A stretch of 64,000 nucleotides of DNA from contig NZ_FNAV01000001.1 in the NCBI RefSeq assembly GCF_900102075.1, forward strand, positions 62,001 to 126,000. The letters are read 5' to 3'. Below are positions 47,893-55,492 of this stretch, piece by piece (the stretch's first letter is position 1; every line of letters starts with the position of its first letter). The notes under the pieces are model-generated. The model had not been told where the DNA came from, did no database searches, and saw only the letters and a program-made list of their open reading frames with translations. The position numbers and the translations under genes are program-made. The DNA comes from Salipiger thiooxidans (lineage in GTDB: Bacteria; Pseudomonadota; Alphaproteobacteria; Rhodobacterales; Rhodobacteraceae).

Positions 47893-47919
47893 ACGCAGCC
47901 AACGAACAGGGGAAGCAAC

Positions 47920-48840
47920 ATGAAGCTCCGCACAGCAATTTCGGCCATCGCACTCACTGCCGCGGGCGCGGGCGCGGCCTTCGCAGACTGCGACGCAGTC
48001 TCGATGTCCGACGTGGGTTGGACCGACATCACCACCACCACCGCCGCCGCCAAGCACGTGCTCGAAGGGCTCGGCTACGACGTCGACGTGAAGGTGCTTT
48101 CGGTTCCGGTGACCTTCGCCTCGCTCGAGAGCGACGACGTGGACGTGTTCCTCGGCAACTGGATGCCCGCACAGAACGGCGCCATCAAACCCTATCTCGA
48201 CAGCGGCGAGATCGAGTCGATCAACACCAACCTCGAAGGCACCAAGTACACGCTGGCCGTCCCCGCCTATGCCTATGAGGCCGGCCTGCAGAGCTACGCC
48301 GACATCGCCAAGTTCGAGGACGAGCTCGACGGCAAGATCTACGGCATCGAGCCCGGCAACGAGGGCAACGCCTATCTCGTGAGCCTGACCGAAGAGAACA
48401 AATTCGGCCTTGGCAACTTCGATGTCGTGGAAAGCTCGGAACAGGGCATGCTCGCGCAGGTCGCGCGCTTCTACAAGAAAGAAGAGCCCGTGGTCTTCCT
48501 CGGCTGGGAACCCCACCCGATGAACGCCACCTTCGACCTCAAGTACCTGCCCGGCGGCGAAGACTTCTTCGGCGGCGAGGGTGTGGTCCACACCGTGACC
48601 CGCAAGGGCTTCTCGGAAGAGTGCCCGAACCTCGGCAAGCTCTTTGCCAACATGGATTTCACGCTCGAGATGGAAAACAAGATCATGGGCGAGATCCTCG
48701 ATGACGGTGCCGACCCGGCCGAGGCCACCGAGGCCTGGCTGAAGGAGAACCCCGACGTTCTCGACAGCTGGCTCGACGGGGTGACCACCGTCGACGGCGG
48801 CGACGCGGTCGCGGCGGTCAAGTCCAGCCTGGGAATGTGA
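47920..48840 (+). CDS. choX: choline ABC transporter periplasmic binding protein
   Basis: The ATG at 47920 follows AGGGGAAG and gives 306 residues with leader LRTAISAIALTAAGAGAAFA. DVGWTDITTTTAAAKHVLEG and DVFLGNWMPAQNGAIKPY carry the aromatic residues that box the trimethylammonium head in ChoX/OpuAC folds; VFLGWEPHPMNATFDLKYL completes the second lobe. It is divergent from betI and followed by choW and choV, as in Sinorhizobium meliloti. Confidence 0.93.
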   Translation: MKLRTAISAIALTAAGAGAAFADCDAVSMSDVGWTDITTTTAAAKHVLEGLGYDVDVKVLSVPVTFASLESDDVDVFLGNWMPAQNGAIKPYLDSGEIESINTNLEGTKYTLAVPAYAYEAGLQSYADIAKFEDELDGKIYGIEPGNEGNAYLVSLTEENKFGLGNFDVVESSEQGMLAQVARFYKKEEPVVFLGWEPHPMNATFDLKYLPGGEDFFGGEGVVHTVTRKGFSEECPNLGKLFANMDFTLEMENKIMGEILDDGADPAEATEAWLKENPDVLDSWLDGVTTVDGGDAVAAVKSSLGM

Positions 48841-48851
48841 TCCCGAGACAT

Positions 48852-48884
48852 CGCCCGCGGACCCGCTCCACGGGCGGTTCTCTT
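48852..48884 (+). terminator. weak hairpin between choX and choW
   Basis: CGCCCG pairs with CGGGCG over a 13-nt loop and is followed by GTTCTCTTT. It could act as an attenuator that keeps the binding protein more abundant than the membrane subunits. Confidence 0.45.
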
Positions 48885-48956
48885 TCCGGCCCCCGGCGGG
48901 TACGGAGCGCAGAAATCCGAACATAAAAAGGCAAGAACCGAGGGAGTTCCTACGCA

Positions 48957-49793
48957 GTGGAGTGGCTGACCGAATACAAGATACCCGTGGGGGACGCGGC
49001 AAGCGCAGTCTTCGAATGGATCAGGGACAACGGCGAGTTCGTTCTCGATGCCATGTCCACGTTCATGGAAGGGATGATCGACGGGATCCTCTGGATCCTG
49101 CAGGAGCCTCCAGAGCTCATCGTGATCCTCGCCTTCGTGGCCATCACCTACGCGCTCCAGCGGAACTGGAAGACGGCCCTGTTCGTGTTCGCGGGCTTCC
49201 TGTTCATCCTCAACCAGGACTACTGGGAAGAGACCACCGAGAGCCTGACGCTGGTGCTGTCCTCCTGCCTCGTCTGCATGGCGATCGGCGTTCCCATCGG
49301 GATCTACGCGGCGCACAGGCCCAAGCTCTACACATACCTGCGGCCGATCCTCGACCTGATGCAGACGCTGCCGACCTTCGTCTACCTGATCCCGGCCATC
49401 GTCTTCTTCGGCATCGGCATGGTCCCCGGCCTCATCGCCACGGTGATCTTCGTGCTGCCCGCGCCGATCCGCCTGACCTATCTCGGCGTCTCCTCGACCC
49501 CGAAACCGCTGCTCGAGGCCGCCACCGCCTTCGGCGCCACCTCGAGCCAGACGCTGTTCAAGGTCGAGCTGCCCTACGCGGTGCCGCAGATCATGGCAGG
49601 GCTCAACCAGACCATCATGCTGTCGCTCTCCATGGTCGTCGTTGCCGCACTCGTGGGCGCGGACGGGCTCGGCGTGCCGGTGGTGCGCGCGCTCAACCAG
49701 GTGAACACCGGCCTCGGCTTCGAGTCGGGCTTCGTCATCGTCGTGGTCGCCATCATGCTCGACCGCATCCTCAACGTCGGAGGGCGCAAATGA
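48957..49793 (+). CDS. choW: choline ABC transporter permease
   Basis: GTG start at 48957 with GAGGGAG nine bases 5'; 278 residues with about six helices. The EAA-type coupling region reads AATAFGATSSQTLFKVELPY, followed by LPYAVPQIMAGLNQTIMLSL, typical of ProW-type permeases. The stop overlaps the choV start by four bases. Confidence 0.92.
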   Translation: MEWLTEYKIPVGDAASAVFEWIRDNGEFVLDAMSTFMEGMIDGILWILQEPPELIVILAFVAITYALQRNWKTALFVFAGFLFILNQDYWEETTESLTLVLSSCLVCMAIGVPIGIYAAHRPKLYTYLRPILDLMQTLPTFVYLIPAIVFFGIGMVPGLIATVIFVLPAPIRLTYLGVSSTPKPLLEAATAFGATSSQTLFKVELPYAVPQIMAGLNQTIMLSLSMVVVAALVGADGLGVPVVRALNQVNTGLGFESGFVIVVVAIMLDRILNVGGRK

Positions 49794-50812
49794 CCGCAGC
49801 CGTCAACATCGACAACGTCTCCATCGTCTTCGGAGACCACCCGAAACGCGCCCTGCCCCTGATGGACGCGGGCCAGCAACGGGCCGAGATCCAGACCGAG
49901 ACCGGGCAAGTCCTGGGCGTGCACAACTGCGACATCACCGTGAAGCAGGGCGAGATCCACGTGCTCATGGGGCTCTCGGGCTCGGGCAAGTCGACGCTGC
50001 TGCGTGCCGTCAACGGGCTCAACCCCGTGGTGCGCGGCAAGGTCGAGGTCAACGACGGCGACAAGATGGTCGACGTCACGCACGCCGACCCGGCGACGCT
50101 GCGGCGCATCCGCATGCGCCAGGTCGCGATGGTGTTCCAGCAGTTCGGGCTCCTGCCCTGGCGCACGGTGCGCGAGAACGTCGGCCTCGGCCTCGAGCTT
50201 GCTGGCATCAAGGCCCGCGAGGCCAACGAGCGCATCGACGAGCAGCTGTCTCTGGTGGGTCTCTCGGACTGGGCCGACAGCAAGGTGAGCGCGCTCTCGG
50301 GCGGCATGCAGCAGCGCGTGGGCCTCGCCCGGGCCTTCGCCACCCGGGCCCCGATCCTGCTCATGGACGAGCCCTTCTCGGCGCTCGACCCGCTGATCCG
50401 CACCAAGCTGCAGGACGAGCTTCTCGAGCTGCAGGAGCGGCTGAAGCGCACCATCCTGTTCGTGAGCCACGATCTCGACGAGGCCTTCAAGCTGGGCAAC
50501 CACATCTCGATCATGGAGGGCGGCCGGATCGTCCAGAGCGGCGCGCCGCAGGACATCTTCACCGACCCCCGGAACGACTACGTGGCCGAGTTCGTGCAGC
50601 ACATGAACCCGCTGGGCGTGCTGCGCGCCCGCGACCTGATGCAGCCGCTGGCAGGAAATCCCACCGCCACCATCGAGGCCGACTGCCTCGTGCGCGACGG
50701 CTTCGACACGCTGCTCGCGGCGAACGTCCCGCTGGGCGTGGTCGAGAACGGCCAGCTCGTGGGCCAGCTCGGCAAGGACGACGTCCTCCGCGGCCTCCGC
50801 GCCTCGCACTGA
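49790..50812 (+). CDS. choV: choline ABC transporter ATP-binding protein
   Basis: 340-residue ATPase starting at ATG 49790. Walker A is GLSGSGKSTLLRAVNG, the signature LSGGMQQRVGLAR, Walker B ILLMDEPFSALD and the switch His in LFVSHDLDEAF. The N-terminal extension (about 25-45) before strand one is typical of ProV-type subunits. A single CBS-like segment (VRDGFDTLLAANVPLGVVENG) ends the chain. A strong inverted repeat follows 17 bp downstream. Confidence 0.93.
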   Translation: MTAAVNIDNVSIVFGDHPKRALPLMDAGQQRAEIQTETGQVLGVHNCDITVKQGEIHVLMGLSGSGKSTLLRAVNGLNPVVRGKVEVNDGDKMVDVTHADPATLRRIRMRQVAMVFQQFGLLPWRTVRENVGLGLELAGIKAREANERIDEQLSLVGLSDWADSKVSALSGGMQQRVGLARAFATRAPILLMDEPFSALDPLIRTKLQDELLELQERLKRTILFVSHDLDEAFKLGNHISIMEGGRIVQSGAPQDIFTDPRNDYVAEFVQHMNPLGVLRARDLMQPLAGNPTATIEADCLVRDGFDTLLAANVPLGVVENGQLVGQLGKDDVLRGLRASH

Positions 50813-50829
50813 GCGACGGCACAAGCAAA

Positions 50830-50858
50830 GCGACCGCCGGACCCCGCCCGGCGGTCGC
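50830..50858 (+). terminator. 11-bp perfect stem after choV
   Basis: GCGACCGCCGG pairs with CCGGCGGTCGC across ACCCCGC. The T run is poor (CGCATATTCTT), so termination may be partial. It marks the boundary between the cho operon and the IS-rich pocket. Confidence 0.75.
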
Positions 50859-50903
50859 CGCATATTCTTGGGTGTTTGATCCCACGGTTTGATGGTGTGA
50901 TCC

Positions 50904-50923
50904 GGAATTTGTGCACAAATTCC
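50904..50923. repeat. perfect 20-bp palindrome at the left edge of the first IS
   Basis: GGAATTTGTGCACAAATTCC reads identically on both strands. Its right half (TGCACAAATTCC) corresponds to the inverted repeat of the element, seen at the other end as GATTTGTGCAACAGAG. The left half may be host or a rearranged IS end. Confidence 0.8.
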
Positions 50924-51052
50924 GTGGGGGATTCATCTCGTGAATCCAGAGTGGTAGCTGGGATGCATTGGCTAACCCACACCCCCAGCCTCAGGACCAG
51001 GAACTGGCCGGCCTGCAATGAAGCGCTCAAGCGCCGTGGCTCTCTGACGATC

Positions 51053-51092
51053 CGTTGACCGTCAGTGCATTGCGCAGCAATGTCACGAGAGG
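51053..51092 (-). repeat. 40-nt head-hairpin-tail unit A (reverse orientation)
   Basis: It interrupts the transposase between LTI and WFDP. In its own direction: head CCTCTCGTGA, arms CATTGC and GCAATG around loop TGC, tail of 15 nt with TGAC/GTCA, then GATC of the target. The empty site is inferred from the expected protein, because copy 2 lacks this part. Confidence 0.75.
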
Positions 51093-51366
51093 TTGGTTCG
51101 ATCCCACCATGACCTGGTATGCCGCACAGACAGGCAGGCGTGGCCGGCAGCGGACCTGCAGCGACGCCGCCATCCAGTCGTGCCTGACGATGAAGGTGTT
51201 GTTTGGTATGGCCCTGAGACAGACGACAGGGTTTGTCGACAGCCTGTTGCGACTGGTGGGCCTCGACTGGTCGGTGCCCGATTTCAGCACTCTATCCCAC
51301 CGCCAGCAGACCCTTGCCGTGAACATCCCCTATCGCGGCTCCAAGGGGCCGCTGCACCTGTTGATC

Positions 51367-51406
51367 CCTCTCGGGACATTACTGCGCAATGCCCTGCCGG
51401 GCAGCG
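51367..51406 (+). repeat. 40-nt head-hairpin-tail unit B
   Basis: Head CCTCTCGGGA, arms CATTAC and GCAATG (one mismatch) around TGC, tail CCCTGCCGGGCAGCG, followed by target GACAGC. Copy 2 has no insertion at the matching site. Confidence 0.85.
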
Positions 51407-51696
51407 GACAGCACTTGGATCAGGGTCGAGGGCGAAGGTGAGTGGCACGCCCGCAAGCATGGGGCCCCAAAAGGCGGGGCTGGCGCAAGATCCACCTTGG
51501 GGTCGACGAGGAAACGCTGAAAATCCGGGCTGTCGACGTCACCGGAAGCCACATTGTCGATGTACCGTCTTGCCCGACCTTCTCGGCCAGATATCGGAGG
51601 GCCAGGAGATCGGCAGCGTCACGGCAGACGGCGCCTGCGATACTCGCAAATGCCACGATGCCATCGCTGACCGCGGCGCACATGCCGTCATCCCCC

Positions 51697-51760
51697 AGAG
51701 CTCCGCTCGTTCAGGGCTGAATTGATCCACCGGATCAATTCCAGGCCGCCCTTCAACCCC
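51697..51760 (+). repeat. about 60-nt palindromic insertion in IS copy 1
   Basis: The dyad at 51719-51741 has perfect 10-bp arms GAATTGATCC and GGATCAATTC with loop ACC. The whole insert is absent from copy 2, where the host frame reads IIPPRKNAKPWK. Outer limits are uncertain by a few bases. Confidence 0.8.
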
Positions 51761-51858
51761 GCAGGAACGCCAGGCCATGGAAGACTGTAACCGCTGACGC
51801 GGTCGCACGAAACGAGGCACTGCGCGCATCAAAATACCTCGGCCGGGCCATTTGGCGA

Positions 51859-51900
51859 CCCCTCTCGGCAGCATCCTGCGGATGCGCCTGCCGGGCAGTG
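51859..51900 (+). repeat. 41-nt head-hairpin-tail unit C (copy 1)
   Basis: Head CCCTCTCGGCA, perfect arms GCATCC and GGATGC around TGC, tail GCCTGCCGGGCAGTG, followed by target GATGGA. The same unit is at the same place in IS copy 2, so it was inserted before the copies separated. Confidence 0.85.
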
Positions 51901-51940
51901 GATGGAGCGGATACCACCGCCGGAGCCGTGTCGGGACGAA

Positions 51941-51981
51941 ACCTGCCGGGATCATGCTGCGCATGACCCTGCCGATCAGTG
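51941..51981 (+). repeat. 41-nt head-hairpin-tail unit D
   Basis: Head ACCTGCCGGGA, perfect arms TCATGC and GCATGA around TGC, tail CCCTGCCGATCAGTG, followed by target GATGCA. Copy 2 reads straight through the site (GAGCAAGATGAAC). Confidence 0.85.
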
Positions 51982-52172
51982 GATGCATTGCGTGAAACCG
52001 ATGGGCCAGCGGCTCATGGCACGGACCTTTGACAGTCAGGTCGCCGACCTCCAGGTTCGCATCGCCGTCCTGAACGGCTACACCGCGCCCGGCATCCCGA
52101 TCACGCTGGCCGCGGGATAGGTCTATCCGGGGAAGGGGTTACCCCGCCCATCACCCGATTTGTGCAACAGAG

Positions 52173-52422
52173 ACAGGCTAAATGCAGGTGCAAGTAAGTC
52201 GTCTGGTAAGGACAATTGCAGAGCTCTTTCAGCTTGTTTTGGTAGAAGGCGGCGGTGGGCATTGGGCCCGACGGCCACATAGGGATCGTAGCAGCCTTGC
52301 GGCAACGCGGCGGCGGCGCCCCGGAGCCAATCTTCTTCACCGGTCATTCGCGACATCGCTTGGTATCGCAGGGTCATGCGATGTCGACGCCTGGGCCGGG
52401 AGGGACGGATGGAGAGAGTCTC
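52173..52422 (+). other. 250-bp spacer before the integrase
   Basis: No gene is supported. A minus-strand open frame runs through it and the integrase, but its codon content over the integrase is that of a shadow; the part unique to the spacer (PQGCYDPYVAVGPNAHRRLL) is not recognised. Confidence 0.4.
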
Positions 52423-53055
52423 ATGTCCAAAATCCAGCTCCCCGCCATCAAGCCGAAGCGACGCCCTTGGAACCGTGGCAGGCTCGTCGGCCAGAAACGG
52501 CCTCTGCTGCCGAAACAGGTCTGGGCGATCCGTGCGCGCCTCGAACTCGCGGGCAACCTTTGCGATCTCGCTCTGTTCAAACTCGCCATCGACGGCAAGT
52601 TGCGGGGCTGCGACCTCGTCGGTCCGAGGGTCGCCGAGCTCGTTGTCGGCGATCGTGTCCGCGAACGCGTATCGGTCATCCAGAGCAAGACGCGCCGCCC
52701 TGTTCAGTTCGAAGTCACGGAAAACACCCGTGCTTTGATCTCGGCTTGGGTGAATCGGCCGGCGACGACCGGCTGCGCCTTCCTGTTCCCGAGCCGGTTT
52801 CATGCCAGACCGCACATTTCGACGCGACAATACGCGCGCCTCGTCCGAGAGTGGGTGACGGCGATCGGTCTCGAGCCGAGCGGCTACGGCACGCACTCGT
52901 TGAGGCGCACCAAGGCTGCACAAATCTACCGCAAGACAGGCAATCTTCGCGCAGTCCAGCTCCTGCTCGGTCACACCAAGGTGGACAGTACTGTCCGCTA
53001 CCTGGGCGTTGAACTTGAGGATGCTCTGAGCATCGCGGAGTCGGTCGACATTTGA
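52423..53055 (+). CDS. tyrosine-type site-specific recombinase (integrase)
   Basis: The start at ATG 52423 follows GGAGAGAG. The 210-residue protein is a compact catalytic domain without the usual N-terminal core-binding domain. Catalytic set: Arg in LAIDGKLRGCDLV, the HxxR box THSLRRTKAAQIY, His in LLLGHTKVDS, and nucleophile Tyr in TVRYLGVE. Similar short integrases are common on plasmids and islands of Rhodobacterales. It is intact between two broken IS copies, so it could be the mobile core of this pocket. No att sites were identified. Confidence 0.87.
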   Translation: MSKIQLPAIKPKRRPWNRGRLVGQKRPLLPKQVWAIRARLELAGNLCDLALFKLAIDGKLRGCDLVGPRVAELVVGDRVRERVSVIQSKTRRPVQFEVTENTRALISAWVNRPATTGCAFLFPSRFHARPHISTRQYARLVREWVTAIGLEPSGYGTHSLRRTKAAQIYRKTGNLRAVQLLLGHTKVDSTVRYLGVELEDALSIAESVDI

Positions 53056-53062
53056 TACCTTC

Positions 53063-53086
53063 GGCGGACGGCGCACGCCGTTCGCC
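53063..53086 (+). terminator. 10-bp stem just after the integrase
   Basis: GGCGGACGGC and GCCGTTCGCC pair with one mismatch around GCAC, eight bases after the stop. No T run follows, so the terminator role is tentative. Confidence 0.45.
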
Positions 53087-53232
53087 AGCCGAGACCGGAC
53101 GTGCGAGGAGATACGTGCCGACGTGGGCTTCGAGCCCACAGCTGTCGCTCTTGTCGGGCGCAGCGAAAGACGAAGTCGGACCCGAAGGCGGAGTTTCTCC
53201 GGGCACGAAGTGCGTGCGGCCTTCGTACGCCT

Positions 53233-53604
53233 TTAGCTGTCCGTGGAGCAGGTGACGGCCTCCCAGTCATCGATTTCCTGGAGCATCGCATGAAGCCGCT
53301 TGCGCACAAGGCCGAGCGCGTCGCTGCCGAGCAGAAGCTGCGGCGGGGGAGTGTCCGACATCACGAGGCCGAGGACGGCCTCAGCGAGCTTGGCGGGGTC
53401 GCCGAGCTGGGCGCCGTGCTTTTCCTGCCGCGCTTGGCGGATCGGGTCGAAGAAACTGTCGTAATCGCTGATAGAGCGTTCGCTCCGAACCATGGATCGA
53501 CCTGCCCAGTCGGTGCGGAAGGAGCCGGGGCAAAGTGCCGTTACATGCACCCCGAATGGCGCCATCTCGCTGCGCATGACCTCGGAGATGCCCTGCAGTG
53601 CGAA
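53233..53604 (-). pseudogene. SDR-family oxidoreductase, 5' part removed by IS copy 2
   Basis: The surviving C-terminal third has MAPFGVHVTALCPGSFRTDW and LGDPAKLAEAVLGLV, typical of short-chain dehydrogenases after the YxxxK site. Reading upstream, FALQGISEVMRSEM is still in frame up to about 53604, where a stop appears and IS sequence begins. The Rossmann fold and catalytic residues are gone from this locus. Confidence 0.85.
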
Positions 53605-53769
53605 CTACCGCGGCGGCGCGGGTCCGCTGAACCTGCTGATCTGTCTACAGGCATCAAGGCCGAAGGCGAAGGCGAGTGGAACGCTCGCAAGCACGGGGGC
53701 TCAAAGCGCCGCATCTGGCGCAAGATACACATCGGCATCGACGAGGAAACGCTGGAGGTTCGGGCCGTC

Positions 53770-53812
53770 CATTGCCCGACAGGCGATTTGCATGGCAAAT
53801 CTGCCGAGAGGG
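53770..53812 (-). repeat. 43-nt head-hairpin-tail unit E (reverse orientation)
   Basis: In its own direction: head CCCTCTCGGCA, perfect 7-bp arms GATTTGC and GCAAATC around loop CAT, tail GCCTGTCGGGCAATG, followed by target GACGGC. IS copy 1 has no insertion at the matching site. The arms share no sequence with those of units A-D beyond chance. Confidence 0.85.
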
Positions 53813-54077
53813 GAGGTCACGGGAAGCAATGTGGGCGATGCGCCCGTCTTGCCTGACTTGCTCGACCAGATCCCGTCCGATGAAGAGATCGGTTCCGTGA
53901 CGGCAGATGGCGCATACGATACCCGCAAGTGCCACGAGGCAATCGCTGCCCGTTGTGCCGCTGCGATCATCCCGCCCCGCAAGAACGCCAAGCCGTGGAA
54001 ACCGACGAGCCCCGGAGCCATCGCCCGCAATGAGGCTCTGCGCGCTTCCAAATATTTGGGTCGCGCCATCTGGCGAC

Positions 54078-54118
54078 CCCTCTCGGCAGCATCCTGCGGA
54101 TGCGCCTGCCGGGCAGTG
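54078..54118 (+). repeat. 41-nt head-hairpin-tail unit C' (copy 2)
   Basis: Identical to unit C of copy 1 with the same junctions (TGGCGAC before, GATGGA after). Confidence 0.85.
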
Positions 54119-54351
54119 GATGGAGCGGATACCACCGCCGGAGCCGGGTCGAGAGCAAGATGAACTGCATCAAGCTGCTCGGCCAATCCCTCATGGCCCG
54201 AGACTTCGACCCCCAGGTCGCCGAGTTGCAGGGTCGTATCGCCGTGCTGAACGGCTACACAGCGCTCGGCATACCCGTCGCGGAAGCTGTGGGATAGGTC
54301 CGTCCGGGGAAAGGGGAACCTCGGTGTTCAGACGATTTGTGCAACAGAGCC

Positions 54352-54514
54352 CCGATGACGCCAAAGTTATTGTTGATAATAGGACGTAAAGCTGTCGCAG
54401 GTCGATTTGAATTGATCGGGTGGGAATGTGCTGAAATGCGATCCCTGGTAATGTACACTTGCCGGTCTTTAGGCGGCGCGCTCGCCAAGTTCGTAGAGAG
54501 GGACGAGTGTTCAG
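54352..54514 (+). other. AT-richer spacer between IS copy 2 and the split gene
   Basis: The stretch has visibly lower GC than the rest of the window (TTATTGTTGATAATAGGACG). No gene is supported; it is probably imported DNA. Confidence 0.4.
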
Positions 54515-54658
54515 TTAGGCGATGTATGAGAACGTGTTCTTCGCTTTGATCTCATCGTCTACGAAAAATTCCGGCCCACGGATAACAAGGGCTTTTAGGT
54601 CGTGTTGACAAAAGGGCTTCACAGAGCGCGCTGATCATGATTCAAGCTGGTATCTGCG

Positions 54659-55492
54659 ATGGAGACCAGCTTGGCACGAGACCTGATGTCGGACGAGGAG
54701 TGGGCGTTCTTTGAGCGGTTCATCCTGGCTGTCCGCGCCCAGAATGGGCGCAAACCGACCAACCACCGCCTTGTGCTTGACGGGATATTCTGGATTTCCC
54801 GAACCGGTGCCCCTGGGCGTGACCTGCCCGAAGAGTTCGGCAAGTGGTCGAATGTCTATCGGCAGTTCCGACGCTGGACGCTGGCGGGATTGTGGGAGGA
54901 CATCATGGACGCGCTGAACCAAAGCCGGGCGGTGCCGGACGCCCTGCAGATGATCGACAGCACCGTGATCCGCGCCCATCATCAGGCAGCGGGCGCAAAA
55001 GGGGGACTCCGTGTCAGGGTTTTGGCCGTTCGCGAGCGTCCGATGGGAAAACAGTCCGCTGGACTGTTTTCTGGACCATCTTCCACTTCACGACCAAGAT
55101 CCACTTCCGCGTCAACTCAGCAGGCCTGCCCATGAGAACCGAAATCACGCCGGGCCAGACTTCCGATTACATGGGCTTTGATCTGGTGATGGCCGACAAT
55201 CTTCCTGAGCCGAGCGTCCTGGTGGCCGATAGAGGCTATGATGCTGACAGCATTCGGAAAAAGATGGAGGCGCGGGACGTTCTCACCCAAATCCCCATGC
55301 GCAAATCCAAGGAAGATGCGCGTCGGTGTGGATCACTCCCTGTATTCGTGGCGCAACTTGCTCGAACGGTGCTTCAACAAACTGAAGAACGCTCGCCGGG
55401 TCGCAACCCGCTACGACAAGACCGCTGAGAGCTTCCTCGGCTTCATAGACATCACCTCCATCCGCCTCTGGCTGCGTCTTTTGTCAACATGA
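54659..55492 (+). pseudogene. IS5-family transposase, frameshifted (third element)
   Basis: Starts METSLARDLMSDEEWAFFER. DDE residues are in MIDSTVIRAHHQ, VLVADRGYDADSIRKKM and ERCFNKLKNARRVATRYDK. The frame changes at a G run near 55008 and again near 55310, more breaks than a single programmed frameshift. Between them a palindromic insert adds about 15 residues without a stop. Confidence 0.88.
55041..55086 (+). repeat. about 45-50 nt palindromic insertion in the third IS
   Basis: The dyad at 55047-55071 has perfect 11-bp arms GAAAACAGTCC and GGACTGTTTTC with loop GCT. It replaces the usual short GG of GRSRGGFTTK with ASDGKTVRWTVFWTIFH, in frame. Confidence 0.8.

Larger units (their letters stand above)
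50990..52120 (+). pseudogene. IS5-family transposase, multiply interrupted (copy 1)
   Basis: Recognisable blocks in order and in changing frames: NEALKRRGSLTI, MTWYAAQTGRRGRQ, VLFGMALRQTTGFVDSLLRL, YRGSKGPLHLLI, RRGWRKIHLGVDEETLKIRA, IGSVTADGACDTRKCHDAI, RNEALRASKYLGRAIW and VADLQVRIAVLNGYTA. The break before the first catalytic Asp is caused by unit B, and units C and D bracket the Glu-containing RSRVE region. Confidence 0.85.
50911..52172 (+). mobile_element. degenerate IS5-family element, copy 1
   Basis: The right end GATTTGTGCAACAGAG lies at 52157-52172; the left end is altered within TGCACAAAT near 50911. The transposase frame is broken many times. Against copy 2 (53605-54351) it aligns through most of the 3' half, including an almost identical stretch of about 80 bp (51848-51926 against 54067-54145). 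It carries four 40-41 nt insertions and one larger palindromic insertion, listed separately. It cannot be autonomous. Confidence 0.85.
53610..54297 (+). pseudogene. IS5-family transposase fragment (copy 2)
   Basis: Blocks EGEGEWNARKHGGSKRRIW, KIHIGIDEETLEVRAV, GSNVGDAPVLPDLLDQIP, TADGAYDTRKCHEAIA, NEALRASKYLGRAIW and VAELQGRIAVLNGYTALG appear in three frames. The first catalytic Asp codon is lost, and the frame changes at units E and C'. Confidence 0.85.
53605..54351 (+). mobile_element. IS5-family element, copy 2 (5' truncated)
   Basis: Same element and orientation as copy 1 but lacking about the first 400-450 bp of coding sequence; it starts at YRGGAGPLNLLI, fused to the SDR remnant, and ends with GATTTGTGCAACAGAGCC at 54334-54351. 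It contains units E and C' of the short-insert family. Confidence 0.85.

Noticed and set aside
52123-53139. A 338-codon minus-strand frame covering the integrase
   Set aside because: The plus-strand recombinase has all catalytic residues; the antisense protein has no recognisable domain.
51053-54120. The short inserts as integron attC sites
   Set aside because: They share the idea of a variable stem, but I see no conserved core-site GTTRRRY, no integron integrase, and no cassettes between units.
54659-55492. Programmed frameshift explaining the split transposase of the third IS
   Set aside because: At least two separate frame changes and a palindromic insert are present, more than a single -1 or +1 programmed event would give.
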